A stretch of DNA of 64,000 bases from JAJDNS01 sp963578825 (GCA_963578825.1 CAUZDW010000002.1:1-64000), one strand, 5' to 3'. Shown: positions 1 to 9,212, numbered from the stretch's first letter. Translations and numbers: made by a program. Notes: a model not told the origin generated them from the letters alone.

Positions 1-21
1 CCGAGCCTGTCGTCCCAAGTT

Positions 22-91
22 GTACCCCCTGCCCGGAGGGTTACATCTCAGATGGCTCGACGTACCCCCCTTCGGTTACATCTTGGACGGC
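22..91. repeat. Imperfect tandem repeat, two copies
   Basis: Two copies of a roughly 35-40 bp unit lie head to tail. Each begins with GTACCCCC (22-29 and 62-69) and carries the exact decamer GGTTACATCT (39-48 and 74-83), followed by a diverged tail ending in GGC. Paired internal repeats of this kind are seen at insertion-sequence ends, so it could be an element boundary cut by the window edge, but no transposase is visible. The rest of bases 1-185 holds only the leader of the FHA gene, including its ribosome binding site GAGGAG at 173-178. Confidence 0.4.
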
Positions 92-185
92 GCGATACGA
101 GACGTTGACGCCACGGCCTCCGGATCTCTAAAATCAGCGGGGATTTCGGGCCCGAGGGTGGCCTGAAACGACGAGGAGATCGTCC

Positions 186-1148
186 ATGGTCAGCCTGCGA
201 CTGAAGCCCGTCTCCGGCAACTTCATCGACGTCACGCGAGACCCCAGCCTGGTGGGCCGGGACCCCACGTGCGAGGTTGTCGTCGCCGATGGCTCGGTCT
301 CGAGACGCCACGCGCGGCTGGAGATGCGCCAGGGCGAGTGGTGGGTCGTCGATCAGGGCAGCGCGAACGGTACCTACGTCAACAGCCTGAAGGTCGCCGA
401 GACCAGCCTCAAGAACGGCCAGGAGCTGCGGTTCGGGGCCCTGGCGTTCCGCGTCGACATGGAGGAGGACGCGGAGGCGACGGTGTCCGCCGCGATGCTC
501 CCCGAGGAGACCCTGCTCGCCACGCCGACGCCCGAGCCGGCGGCCGCGCCTCCTCCCCCTCCGCCACCCCCGGTACCGGCGCCGTCCGCTCCGCCGCCAC
601 CCCCTCCGCCGAGCGGCGCTTCAGCGAGCAGCCGGCCACGACCCGGCGGCTCCTCGCCGATGCCGCAGATGGCCGGCGGAGCTCCTCCCGCCAAGAAGGG
701 GAAAGGGCCCGTCTTCTGGATCGCGGTGGGTTGCTGCGGCTGCCTGCTCCTCGTCGCACTCCTCGTCGCACTCCTCACGGGGCTGCCGCTTCTCCTCGGC
801 GGCCTCGGCGGCGGCGCCTTCCTGATGACGAAGGGCGTGGCCGACGCCTCTCAGGCGTGGCTCGCGGACGTGCGGGAGGGCCGCACCGAAGAGACCATGG
901 CCGGGCTGAGCGCCGAGTACCACTCCCGCCTCACCCCGGACGAGGTCGAAGAGCTCGTCTCGGTGATCCAGCAGAGCACCGATGCGACCTTCCCCAGCCG
1001 TAGCGTCAACAACGACCGGGCCGTGCTCACCGGAGTCCTGACCGGCTCCGGACAGCCCCACGCCGTCATCATCAAGCTGGTGAAAGAGGGCGACAACTGG
1101 AAGGTGGACGACGTGAGCATCGACGACGCTCCGTCGTTCGGCGAGTGA
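186..1148 (+). CDS. FHA-domain membrane protein
   Basis: A 320-residue protein. An N-terminal forkhead-associated domain (about residues 10-92) shows the family's GR (24-25), SRRH (39-42) and NGTYVN (61-66) signatures, which bind phosphothreonine peptides. A proline-run linker follows (about 118-143), then a Cys- and Leu-rich transmembrane segment (about 175-215), then a C-terminal domain of about 100 residues. That last part resembles small DUF4864-type domains, but I cannot name it securely. The topology suggests cytosolic FHA and an outside-facing C-terminus, so a possible link between Ser/Thr kinase signalling and the envelope; no kinase is in the window. The ATG has a good GAGGAG ribosome site 7 bases upstream. 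The stop overlaps the next start (GTGA), indicating co-translation with the DUF971 gene. Confidence 0.8.
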   Translation: MVSLRLKPVSGNFIDVTRDPSLVGRDPTCEVVVADGSVSRRHARLEMRQGEWWVVDQGSANGTYVNSLKVAETSLKNGQELRFGALAFRVDMEEDAEATVSAAMLPEETLLATPTPEPAAAPPPPPPPPVPAPSAPPPPPPPSGASASSRPRPGGSSPMPQMAGGAPPAKKGKGPVFWIAVGCCGCLLLVALLVALLTGLPLLLGGLGGGAFLMTKGVADASQAWLADVREGRTEETMAGLSAEYHSRLTPDEVEELVSVIQQSTDATFPSRSVNNDRAVLTGVLTGSGQPHAVIIKLVKEGDNWKVDDVSIDDAPSFGE

Positions 1149-1474
1149 GCGCCCCGAGCGCTTCCTACCCCGAGGTAGTCGAGGCACGTCACGAGCAGTC
1201 CGCCCGCCGAGTCATCCTGACCTGGGCCGACGGCCACATCTCGACCTACCCCGTCGATTACCTCCGCAGCTGGTGCCCGTGTGCAGGCTGCCAGGGCCAC
1301 GAGCCCGTCGCGAAATATCTCCATCTGACCGATCAGAAGCTCGTCACTCTCGAAGGAGTCGGCAACTACGCCCTGTCCCTCAACTGGGCCGACGGCCACA
1401 ACACCGGGATCTACAGCTTCCGCCTCCTCCGCCAGCTCTGCCCCTGCGACGCCTGCGGCGGCCAAAAGAGCTAG
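1145..1474 (+). CDS. DUF971 family protein
   Basis: A 109-residue protein matching the DUF971 (gamma-butyrobetaine hydroxylase N-terminal-like) family. It has the ILTWADGH strand motif near the start, a repeat of the same core (LNWADGHNTGIY) further on, and Cys clusters WCPCAGC and LCPCDAC that could hold a metal or Fe-S cluster. Stand-alone DUF971 proteins in bacteria are often discussed near iron-sulfur and P-loop ATPase genes, but that role is not shown here. The GTG start at 1145 overlaps the FHA stop by four bases. The 3' end overlaps the convergent cation transporter by four bases. Confidence 0.8.
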   Translation: MSAPSASYPEVVEARHEQSARRVILTWADGHISTYPVDYLRSWCPCAGCQGHEPVAKYLHLTDQKLVTLEGVGNYALSLNWADGHNTGIYSFRLLRQLCPCDACGGQKS

Positions 1475-2355
1475 CCCGGATTCATCGGCTCCAGGTGGAC
1501 GACCACGTCCACTATCTCGGGATGGGCGGCCCTCAACGCCTCCTCGATCCTGTCCGCCGCATCGTGCGCTTCTCGCAGGCTCGCGTCGCCGTCGAGGCGC
1601 ACCGTCAGGTCCACGTAGACCGCGTCCCCCCGCCCCCGGGTGCGGACCTGCCCGGCCCACTCGACGCCCGGCACCGACAGCGCCAGGGCCTCGATCCGCT
1701 CGGGTGCGATCGCCGCCCGATCGGTGAGGACGTGAAAGGCCGAGACGAGGATCCGGACCGCCTGAACGGAGATGACCGCGGCGATGATCACCGCCACCAG
1801 CGGGTCGGCCCAGCCGATCCCGGCGCGGGCGGCGGCAAACGAGCCTACGACGCCCAGAGAGACGAACAGGTCGGACCGGGTGTGGGTGGCGTCCGCCAGG
1901 AGGAAAGCGCTCTGGAGGCGCCGGCCCTCCCTTTCCTCGTACCAGCTCACGAAGAGGTTCACGCCCATCGTCACGAACATGACCACCCAGTTGAGGAGGC
2001 CGATCTCGGGGAGTGCCGGAGAGCCGATGCGACCGAGAGCTCCCTCGAGGACGTGATAGGCCAGGACGAGGAGCGCCACGCCGATGGCGGCGGCAGCGGC
2101 GGTCTCGAACTTGCGGGGCCCGTAGGGGTGCCCCCGGTCCGGTGGGGCAAAGGCGTACGCGGCCACGATCAAGCCGATTACGTTGTTCGAGCCGTCGACG
2201 AGGCTGTGAAAGCCGTCGGCCACCATGGCGAGGCTGCCGGAGAGGAGCCCGACGAAGACCTTGCCCCCGCTCACCACGAGGTTGAGTCCGAGGGTCAGCC
2301 AGAGGACCCGCTGAACGCCGGTCCGGGTCGCGTTCGAGTCGAGGTAGGCCGTCAT
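1471..2355 (-). CDS. Cation diffusion facilitator transporter
   Basis: A 294-residue CDF-family efflux protein expected to exchange divalent metal (Zn, Fe, Co, Cd or Mn) for protons at the inner membrane. Six hydrophobic segments can be seen in the first 210 residues. The family metal site is evident as DGFHSLVDG in TM2 and a later HTRSDLFVS motif in TM5, giving HxxxD type ligands. The C-terminal cytoplasmic domain (about 215-294) has the usual ferredoxin-like alternation, ending VVVHLEP. Metal preference cannot be decided from this. It lies just upstream of the GT2 gene's 3' end on the same strand, with about 50 bases between, and could be co-transcribed. Confidence 0.88.
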   Translation of the reverse strand: MTAYLDSNATRTGVQRVLWLTLGLNLVVSGGKVFVGLLSGSLAMVADGFHSLVDGSNNVIGLIVAAYAFAPPDRGHPYGPRKFETAAAAAIGVALLVLAYHVLEGALGRIGSPALPEIGLLNWVVMFVTMGVNLFVSWYEEREGRRLQSAFLLADATHTRSDLFVSLGVVGSFAAARAGIGWADPLVAVIIAAVISVQAVRILVSAFHVLTDRAAIAPERIEALALSVPGVEWAGQVRTRGRGDAVYVDLTVRLDGDASLREAHDAADRIEEALRAAHPEIVDVVVHLEPMNPG

Positions 2356-2406
2356 CTCATCCGCCCACCATCATCCCAGGACGGCCCGGGCGCGGGCGCA
2401 GGAGGC

Positions 2407-3891
2407 TCAGGCCTCCAGCTGTCGCGGGACCAGCCAGTCGAAACCCTGCACGAGCGACATCCCGGCCGTGTAGAGAAACCCGGCCTGGAAGAGCCCGATG
2501 AAAGGCAGGGTGCCGAGGAGGCCGTGGGCCAGGGCATAGAAGGCGACGACGGTGAAGTAGAGGCCCAGGGCGAGCTCGACGTAGGGGACCCATCCGACGG
2601 CGCCCTTGTAGCGCTTCTGCTTCCACTGGTCGGCCGCACCCTCGATCCGGTACTTGGGCGTCCGTTTGAACTCGGACGGCCCGCCGAAGAGCCCGTCGAT
2701 CACCGCGGCGGCGTTGTTGATGCTGATCCCGATCCCGATGCCGAGGACCGCCGGGATGTACTTGAGGCGCGAGCGCCACGTGTCGGGGAAGAGCTCCTTC
2801 TGGGAGAAGACATAGAAAGAGCAGACGCTGGCGAAGGCCGCCAGGAAGATGGGCAGGTCGACGACGAGCATCTCCTCCCAGCCCATGTTGTAGCGCAGGA
2901 GCGTGGCCGGGAAGAGAAGCGCCGCCAGCAGCACCATCATCGGGTAGGCGAGGTTGGCGGTGAGGTGAAACGTCGACTCGACCTTGATCCACCAGGGCAG
3001 GTCCGAGGCCAACACCCGGGGCAGGAGCTTCTTCAGGGTCTGGATCGAACCCTTGGCCCAGCGCTGCTGCTGCGCCTTGAAGGCGTTCATCTCCACCGGC
3101 AGCTCCGCCGGCGAGACCACGTCCTGCAGGTACGCGAAGCGCCAGCCGCGGAGCTGGGCGCGGTAGGACAGGTCCAGATCCTCGGTGAGGGTGTCGTGCT
3201 GCCAGCCCCCGGCATCCTCGATGGCCTTGCGCCGCCAGATCCCGGCGGTGCCGTTGAAGTTGAAGAAGCGCCCCGAGCGACTCCGGCCCCCGTGCTCCAT
3301 CACGAAGTGCCCGTCGAGCATGATCGACTGCACCTCGGTCAGCAGCGAGTAGTCGCGGTTGATGTGCCCCCAGCGGACCTGCACCATGCCGACCCTCCGG
3401 TCGGAGAAGCTCCCCACCGTTTTCTCCAGGATGTCGGGGGGGGCCACGAAGTCGGCGTCGAAGATGAGGAGAAGGTCGCCGGTGGCGACCCGCAGGCCGG
3501 CAGCGAGGGCCCCGGCCTTGTAGCCGGTGCGCTCCTCACGGTGGAGGTAGTGCACGTCGAACCCGAGGGCACGATGGCGCTCGACGGCCCGGCGGGCGAT
3601 GGCGCAGGTCTCGTCGGTGGAGTCGTCGAGCACCTGGATCTCGAGGAGCTCCTTCGGGTAGCGGATGGCCGCGACCGATTCGAGGAGCCGCTCCACGACG
3701 TACATCTCGTTGAAGATCGGGAGCTGGACCGTCACCCGGGGAAGGCGCAGGGGCAGGGGCTGAGCCTCCGCCCGGCGATCCCGGTTGCGGAAGTACAGCC
3801 ACACCATTACGTAGCGGTGAAGGCCCAGGATGGCCAGGATCACCAGCGTCAGGAAATAGAGTCCCAGGATTCCGGACTCGAGTGGGCTCAT
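2407..3891 (-). CDS. Processive GT2 glycosyltransferase, cellulose-synthase-like
   Basis: A 494-residue membrane glycosyltransferase. It opens with one transmembrane helix (about 7-30), then a GT-A catalytic domain with DD (89-90), DAD (145-147, nucleotide-sugar and metal binding), TED (236-238, catalytic base) and QQQRW (274-278, acceptor site). This is the D,D,D,QxxRW signature of processive beta-glycosyltransferases. Four to five hydrophobic helices follow. It resembles the CESA_CaSu_A2 subgroup common in deep-branching Gram-negatives, likely making an exopolysaccharide or glycolipid; no BcsB or c-di-GMP PilZ domain is present. I chose the ATG at 3891 because residues upstream in the longer frame are Arg-rich and unlike the family. 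larB diverges from it. Confidence 0.85.
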   Translation of the reverse strand: MSPLESGILGLYFLTLVILAILGLHRYVMVWLYFRNRDRRAEAQPLPLRLPRVTVQLPIFNEMYVVERLLESVAAIRYPKELLEIQVLDDSTDETCAIARRAVERHRALGFDVHYLHREERTGYKAGALAAGLRVATGDLLLIFDADFVAPPDILEKTVGSFSDRRVGMVQVRWGHINRDYSLLTEVQSIMLDGHFVMEHGGRSRSGRFFNFNGTAGIWRRKAIEDAGGWQHDTLTEDLDLSYRAQLRGWRFAYLQDVVSPAELPVEMNAFKAQQQRWAKGSIQTLKKLLPRVLASDLPWWIKVESTFHLTANLAYPMMVLLAALLFPATLLRYNMGWEEMLVVDLPIFLAAFASVCSFYVFSQKELFPDTWRSRLKYIPAVLGIGIGISINNAAAVIDGLFGGPSEFKRTPKYRIEGAADQWKQKRYKGAVGWVPYVELALGLYFTVVAFYALAHGLLGTLPFIGLFQAGFLYTAGMSLVQGFDWLVPRQLEA

Positions 3892-3959
3892 GACCCTCGA
3901 CCGCCCTTTCTCGCGCTCATCGTTCCGGCGTCCGGACGGCCGGCACGACCACGCCTCCC

Positions 3960-4019
3960 TTGACACGCCTGCGACCGGCAAGGGAACATCTTGGATTCGT
4001 AAACAAAAGAAGGTAAATC
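3960..4019 (+). promoter_or_regulatory. Candidate promoter region for larB
   Basis: This AT-richer patch between the divergent GT2 and larB genes contains a perfect -35 hexamer TTGACA (3960-3965), with a weak -10 GAACAT 18 bases on. It also has a second pair, TTGGAT (3991-3996) and TAAATC (4014-4019), spaced by 17. Either would start transcription before the larB ATG at 4038. No ribosome site is evident before that ATG. Confidence 0.35.
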
Positions 4020-4037
4020 GGACCGACCGGCAAGTCA

Positions 4038-4805
4038 ATGGACCCCCGCAAGCTCGAGGAGCTGCTCGAACGCGTGCGCACCGGCGCCCTGTCCACGACC
4101 GATGCCGTGGAGCAGCTGGCCGGGCTCCCCTACGAGGACCTGGGCTTCGCCAAGGTCGACCACCACAGGGCCTTGAGGCGTGGGTTCCCGGAGGCCATCT
4201 TCGGGGAGGGCAAGACCGCCGGGCAGATCGTGGCCATCGTGGACCGTATCTCGGCCCGCGGGCAGCGGGTGCTGGTCACAAGGACAGATGCGAAGGTCCA
4301 CGCGAAGGTCGTGTCGGTCCGCCCCTCGGCGCGCTACCACGAAGCGGCCCGGTGCATCACCGTGGAGGCCGAGACCGCCCCGGCGCTTCGGGGCCGTGTG
4401 GCCATCGCCGCGGCCGGCACCTCCGACCTTCCGGTGGCCGAGGAGGCTGCGGTGACCGCCACCTTCCACGGGGCCGAGGTGGACAGGATCTACGACGTCG
4501 GCGTCGCGGGGCTCCATCGGCTCCTGGATCGGGCCGAAACGATCCGGAAGGCGGACGTGGTGGTGGTCGTGGCGGGCATGGAGGGGGCGCTTCCGTCGGT
4601 CGTGGCGGGCCTGGTGGATGCCCCGGTCGTCGCGGTGCCCACCAGCGTGGGCTATGGCGCTTCTTTTCATGGAGTTGCGGCCCTGTTGGCCATGCTGAAC
4701 TCCTGCGCTTCGGGCATCGGTGTCGTGAACATCGACAACGGGTTCGGGGCCGCCCACCTGGCCTGCCTGATCCTGCGTGGCCGGGCAGCCGCAAACCGCG
4801 CCTGA
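4038..4805 (+). CDS. larB: Nickel-pincer cofactor biosynthesis protein LarB
   Basis: A 255-residue protein of the LarB family, related to N5-CAIR mutase (PurE). Known LarB carboxylates nicotinic acid adenine dinucleotide and cleaves the phosphoanhydride, giving the pyridinium-3,5-biscarboxylate mononucleotide precursor of the nickel pincer cofactor. The N-terminal LLERVRTG, the RxGFPEAIFGEGKT block (about residues 48-60) and the C-terminal GIGVVNIDNGFGAA segment are typical. Full length matches the family. larC, larE and larA, the usual partners, are not in the window, so the cofactor's target enzyme is unknown here. A possible promoter lies just upstream, and mutS2 follows after a 200-base gap. 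Confidence 0.88.
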   Translation: MDPRKLEELLERVRTGALSTTDAVEQLAGLPYEDLGFAKVDHHRALRRGFPEAIFGEGKTAGQIVAIVDRISARGQRVLVTRTDAKVHAKVVSVRPSARYHEAARCITVEAETAPALRGRVAIAAAGTSDLPVAEEAAVTATFHGAEVDRIYDVGVAGLHRLLDRAETIRKADVVVVVAGMEGALPSVVAGLVDAPVVAVPTSVGYGASFHGVAALLAMLNSCASGIGVVNIDNGFGAAHLACLILRGRAAANRA

Positions 4806-4828
4806 AACAGATTCGCTCGGCCGCTTCC

Positions 4829-4834
4829 TTGACA
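4829..4834 (+). promoter_or_regulatory. Perfect -35 hexamer before mutS2
   Basis: TTGACA lies in the gap after larB. The best -10 at 16-17 bases downstream is poor (TGATCT or GATCTT), so this is a weak promoter call. Transcription from it would give a leader of over 100 bases if mutS2 starts at the TTG at 5001. Confidence 0.3.
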
Positions 4835-5000
4835 AAACCCTTGATTCTTCTGATCTTGTAGACTGGCCTTGTTCCGTCGCTCTCCTTCCTACCAGCGCAG
4901 GCCCATCCCGGCTGCGCGCAAGAGGTGCCCCCGGGGGCCCAACGAGCGACGCGGGAGGCGAAAGGTCAGGAGTTTGGCCCCCGGCGAACTCTATAAATCA

Positions 5001-7415
5001 TTGAACGCCCACACTTTTCGCGTGCTCGAATTCGATCGTATCCGGGCTCTCGTCGCCCAACGGGCGGGGTCTGCCCAGGGACGGATGCGTCTCGAAGACC
5101 TCCAACCCCTCACCGATCCCAGGGCCGTTCGGGAGGCCCTGGCCCGGACCGGTGAGGCCCGGCGCCTCCTCCAGGCTCTGGGACGAGAGCCCTACCACAA
5201 TCTGCCCGATCCGGCCGGGGCCCTTGCCAGGGCCCGGGTCGAGGGTGTCCATCTCGAGCCCGGAGCACTCCTGGATCTGGCCTCGTTCATCGAAGGGGGC
5301 CTCGAGATCGTCCGCCGCGTCAGCCGCTCCGACGACACGCCGCAGCTGGCCAGGCTCGCCTCGGGGGCACGGGACACCTCAGAGGTCGCAGCCGCGCTCC
5401 GCCGGGCGCTCCTGCCGACCGGCGAGGTGGCCGACGAAGCCTCGCCGAAGCTCGCCGAGACCCGGCGCTCGCTCGTCCGGCTGCGGGCCCAGCTCACCAC
5501 GGTGATGGAGGGGTACCTTCACACGCGGGAGACGGAGCGGCTGCTTCAGGACAAGGTCATCACCACCCGGAACGACCGGTACGTCCTTCTCCTGAAGGCC
5601 GACAACAAGGGCCAGCTTCCCGGGATCATCCACGGCAGCTCGGGCACGGGGGCGAGCCTCTTCGTCGAGCCTCTCCCGGCGGTCGAGCTCAACAACGACA
5701 TCGTGTCGCTCAGGGACGAAGAGCGCCGCGAGGTCGTGCGGATCCTCCGGGACCTGACCGCCCGGGCGGGAGATCGCAGCGTCGATCTCGGGGAGATGGC
5801 GACGATCCTCGGGGAGCTCGACGCCGTGCAGGCCATGGCCCTCGTGGCGAACGACATGGACGCCCATGCACCGGAGATCGTCGACGATCGGCGTCTGGAG
5901 CTCAAAGACAGCCGCCACCCGCTGCTCATGCCCGGAGTCGCGGAGCGACTCGGGATCGCCCGGGACGCCGAGCCGGTGCCGGTGAGCCTGCAGGCCGGGG
6001 AGAGCGAGCCGGTGCTGGTCATCTCCGGCCCCAACACCGGCGGCAAGACCGTCGCGCTCAAGACGGTGGGGCTCCTTGCCCTCATGGCTCAGTCGGGACT
6101 GCACATCCCCGCGGCCCCGGCGAGTCGCATGCCCGTCTTCCGCAGCATCTACGCCGACATCGGCGACGATCAGTCGATCGCCGAGAACCTCTCCACGTTC
6201 TCCGCCCACCTGGCCACCATCGTGGAGATGACCCGGGATCTCCAGCGGCCGGCCCTCGTCCTGCTCGACGAGGTCGGTGCGGGGACCGACCCCACCGAGG
6301 GCGGGGCCTTGGGCATCGCCATCGTCGATCATTTCCGCCAGCAGGGGGCGATGGTCCTGGCCACGACGCACCACGGCCTGATGAAGGCCTACGCGCAGTC
6401 GACGCCCGGTGTGGCGTGCGCGTCGTTCGGGTACGACCCGGAGACCTGGGAACCGACCTACCGCCTCACCCTCGGCGCTCCGGGACGCTCCCTCGCCCTG
6501 GAGATGGCCGAGCGACTGGGGCTGCCCACGGACATCGTGGCCGACGCCCGTGCCCGGCGCGAGAACAAGGAGCAGCAGGCGGAGGACCTCCTGGCACGCC
6601 TCGAGAAGGACCGGGCGGAGCTCGAAAAGGAATCGGCGCGCATCACGAGCGCTCGCCAGGAGGCCGAGGAGGCGCGGGAGAGAGCTGAAGCGGAAGCGCG
6701 AGAGATCGCCTCGAAGAAGCGACGCGAGGTCGAACGGTTCGCCCGGGAGCTCAAGCGGCGCGGCCGAGAGCAGGATGAGCACGTGGTGCAGGCCATCCGT
6801 GACGCCGTGGCCAGGCTGGAGGCCGCCGAGCGGGTGGCGAAGGCCGCTCCCCGGCTCAGGACCGAGGCCTTGAAGGCGGTCCGGGCCGCACGGGAGGACA
6901 TCCTGAAGGATCCGGATCTGGGGCTCCCGCCGGAGGAGGAGCCCAGCGGCGCACCGCTCGAAGTGGGGACTCGTGTGCGTTGGAAGGGCCTCGGCATCGC
7001 AGGAGACGTGGTGGCGCTTCACGGCGACGACGAGGTCGAGCTCGCAGCCCAGGGCAAGCGCCTCCGGGTGCCCCGCTCCGAGATCGAGGTGCTCGGGAGC
7101 CGTCCCCCTGCCCGGGGAGTCGCCACCGGGGCGGCCGTGTCCCGCGCGTCGTCATCGTCCCGGGGACCGGTGCCGGCCGAGATCAGCCTCATCGGGATGA
7201 CGGTCGACGAGGCGCTGCCCCGGGTGGACAAGCTGCTCGACGATGCGGCCCTCTCCGAGCGCCGCGAGATCCGTGTCGTCCACGGCTTCGGGTCGGGACG
7301 GCTCAAGAAGGCGGTGGCGGGGCTGCTCGATGGCCACCCCCACGTGGCGTCCTGGCGGTTGGGCCAGATCACCGAGGGCGGTGGCGGGGCAACGATCGTG
7401 GAGCTCAAGGACTAG
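5001..7415 (+). CDS. mutS2: Endonuclease MutS2
   Basis: About 804 residues, near the family's usual 780-790. The N-terminal clamp and core begin with the typical FRVLEFDRIRALV motif. The ATPase has Walker A GPNTGGKT (about 343-350) and Walker B LVLLDEVGAGTDPTEGG, then a long charged coiled coil, a KOW-like segment (VRWKGLGIAGDVV), and the C-terminal Smr nuclease domain (GMTVDEALPRVDKLLDDA ... VVHGFGSGRLKKAV). Known MutS2 proteins act in recombination suppression or in rescue of collided ribosomes. The start is uncertain because no ATG or GTG precedes the conserved part. In-frame TTG codons lie at 4869, 4974 and 5001. I prefer 5001 because it starts just before the conserved N-terminus. dnaG follows two bases after the stop. 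Confidence 0.9.
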   Translation: MNAHTFRVLEFDRIRALVAQRAGSAQGRMRLEDLQPLTDPRAVREALARTGEARRLLQALGREPYHNLPDPAGALARARVEGVHLEPGALLDLASFIEGGLEIVRRVSRSDDTPQLARLASGARDTSEVAAALRRALLPTGEVADEASPKLAETRRSLVRLRAQLTTVMEGYLHTRETERLLQDKVITTRNDRYVLLLKADNKGQLPGIIHGSSGTGASLFVEPLPAVELNNDIVSLRDEERREVVRILRDLTARAGDRSVDLGEMATILGELDAVQAMALVANDMDAHAPEIVDDRRLELKDSRHPLLMPGVAERLGIARDAEPVPVSLQAGESEPVLVISGPNTGGKTVALKTVGLLALMAQSGLHIPAAPASRMPVFRSIYADIGDDQSIAENLSTFSAHLATIVEMTRDLQRPALVLLDEVGAGTDPTEGGALGIAIVDHFRQQGAMVLATTHHGLMKAYAQSTPGVACASFGYDPETWEPTYRLTLGAPGRSLALEMAERLGLPTDIVADARARRENKEQQAEDLLARLEKDRAELEKESARITSARQEAEEARERAEAEAREIASKKRREVERFARELKRRGREQDEHVVQAIRDAVARLEAAERVAKAAPRLRTEALKAVRAAREDILKDPDLGLPPEEEPSGAPLEVGTRVRWKGLGIAGDVVALHGDDEVELAAQGKRLRVPRSEIEVLGSRPPARGVATGAAVSRASSSSRGPVPAEISLIGMTVDEALPRVDKLLDDAALSERREIRVVHGFGSGRLKKAVAGLLDGHPHVASWRLGQITEGGGGATIVELKD

Positions 7416-7417
7416 CC

Positions 7418-9181
7418 ATGGCGTTTCCCGAAGGATTCATCGAGGAGGTGCGGCGGGCCGCCGATATCGTCAAAGTGATCTCCGACCATGTGGCGCTGAA
7501 GAAGATGGGCACGTCGTGGAAGGGGCTCTGTCCGTTCCACGAGGAGAAGACGCCGTCCTTCAACGTCCGGCAGGAGCCGGCCGTCTTCCACTGCTTCGGC
7601 TGCGGCGAGGGCGGCGACGTCTTCAAGTTCCTGATGCTGCGGGAGCGCGCGACCTTTCCCGAGACCCTCGAGACGCTCGCCCGGCGATTCGGCGTGCCCG
7701 TGCCCGAGGGACGCTTCGAGCCTGGCCCGGATCGCAAGGAGCGCGAGGCACTTCTGGCTCTGGCGGAGGCGGCGGCGCAACACTTCGAGCGCACCCTCGG
7801 GACGGCGCCGGGCGCCGCCGCCCGGGACTACCTGCTGGGACGAGGCTTCAAGGCCGAGACCCTCAAGCGCATCCGAGCCGGCGCGGCCCGGGACAGCTGG
7901 GACGACCTGCTCGACGCGCTCCGGGGCCGCTACTCCGAAACGGCCCTGCAGAAGGCGGGCCTCGCCCTGGCTCGCAAGAGCGGGGAGGGCCACTACGACC
8001 GCTTCCGCAACAGGGCGATCTTTCCGATCCTGAACGAGTCGGGCAAGGTCGTGGGCTTCGGAGCTCGAAGCCTGGACGGCTCGGAGCCCAAGTACCTGAA
8101 CTCCCCGGAGAGCTCGATCTATCAGAAGGGGCGCGTGCTCTACGGTCTGTCGTGGGCCCGCGACGCGATCCGCCGCTCGGGCCGGGTGGTTCTCATGGAG
8201 GGCTACCTGGACGTGGCCCGGGCCCTGGAGGGGGGCGTCGAGGAGGCGGTGGCGACGTGTGGCACCGCGCTCACCGCGTCTCATGCCCGGCTGCTGCGGC
8301 GCTTCGTCGAGACGGTTTGCGTGAACTTCGACCAGGACGAGGCCGGGCAGCGAGCGGCCCGCCGGAGCCTCGAGGTCCTCTTCGGGGAGGGCCTGCGCGT
8401 CCGGGTCGTGGAGCTCCCGGAGGGCCACGATCCCGACAGCTACCTCAAGGCCGAGGGGGGCGACGCCTATCGCCAGCGCCTCGAAGAGGCGCCCGAGGGC
8501 ATGGAGTGGCTGATGCGCCAGGCCGAGCAGGCCCACGACGTCGGCTCACCCCAGGGCAAGGCCGCCTTCCTCACCGCGCTCATCCCCGCACTCACACGGA
8601 TCGAAAACGCGGTCGAGCGCTCCGCCTGGCTCAGCCGCGCGGTGGAGCGAGGCGGGATCGACGAGACGGCAGCCCGAGAGGAGATGCGCCGGGCGATGAG
8701 TGGGCGTGCCACCGGCGCGGCCGGCGTGGCGGCGGCGGCTCGCAAGGCGCCACGCCCGAAAGCGGCGGCACTCATGCCCGCGGAGAGGTGGTTGCTGGCG
8801 CTGGTCGTCTCGGGCGCGGACGGAGTGGACGAAGCCCTCGCCGAGCTCGGCGAGGCGGACCTGGACGGGCTGCGCGCGGCACCCCTCCTGAGGGCCGCCA
8901 AGGCCACCTGGCGACGAGGGGACGAGGTGACGATGCAGGCGCTGACCAGCGCCCTCGGAGACGAAGACGAGGACGCTCGCCGGCTTCTTTCGGAGATCGC
9001 GGTCACAGGGCTGCCCGGGGAGGGGGTCTCGGCGCTCGAGTGTGCGCGAGAGATCCAGAGGCGGCCGCTCAAGGCGCGAATGGCAGAGATCCAGAAACGA
9101 TTGACGGGGGCCACGGGCGAGTCGCTCGAGGCGCTCCTCACCGAGAAGACCCGCCTGGTCCGACAGATGGCGGGTCTCTAG
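7418..9181 (+). CDS. dnaG: DNA primase DnaG
   Basis: A 587-residue primase that makes RNA primers for replication. The N-terminal zinc-binding domain shows CPFH ... HCFGCGEGGDVFKF (CHC2 pattern). The catalytic core with the TOPRIM fold shows VVLMEGYLDV (acidic Glu) and NFDQDEAGQ (metal-binding Asp residues). A poorly conserved C-terminal helicase-interacting region runs from about residue 420. Start ATG 7418 lies immediately after the mutS2 stop; the longer upstream frame is mutS2 shadow. It precedes rpoD by 31 bases, an arrangement like the classic macromolecular-synthesis operon but with mutS2 in the place of rpsU. Confidence 0.95.
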   Translation: MAFPEGFIEEVRRAADIVKVISDHVALKKMGTSWKGLCPFHEEKTPSFNVRQEPAVFHCFGCGEGGDVFKFLMLRERATFPETLETLARRFGVPVPEGRFEPGPDRKEREALLALAEAAAQHFERTLGTAPGAAARDYLLGRGFKAETLKRIRAGAARDSWDDLLDALRGRYSETALQKAGLALARKSGEGHYDRFRNRAIFPILNESGKVVGFGARSLDGSEPKYLNSPESSIYQKGRVLYGLSWARDAIRRSGRVVLMEGYLDVARALEGGVEEAVATCGTALTASHARLLRRFVETVCVNFDQDEAGQRAARRSLEVLFGEGLRVRVVELPEGHDPDSYLKAEGGDAYRQRLEEAPEGMEWLMRQAEQAHDVGSPQGKAAFLTALIPALTRIENAVERSAWLSRAVERGGIDETAAREEMRRAMSGRATGAAGVAAAARKAPRPKAAALMPAERWLLALVVSGADGVDEALAELGEADLDGLRAAPLLRAAKATWRRGDEVTMQALTSALGDEDEDARRLLSEIAVTGLPGEGVSALECAREIQRRPLKARMAEIQKRLTGATGESLEALLTEKTRLVRQMAGL

Positions 9182-9212
9182 GAAACCAAAAGCAGGGAGC
9201 AGACGAACACCA

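Noticed and set aside
1273..3963. An 896-residue open frame antisense to the cation transporter and GT2 genes
   Set aside because: High G+C gives long shadow frames. Its translation is rich in Arg, Gly, His and Pro without domain features, and the opposite strand holds two clear families.
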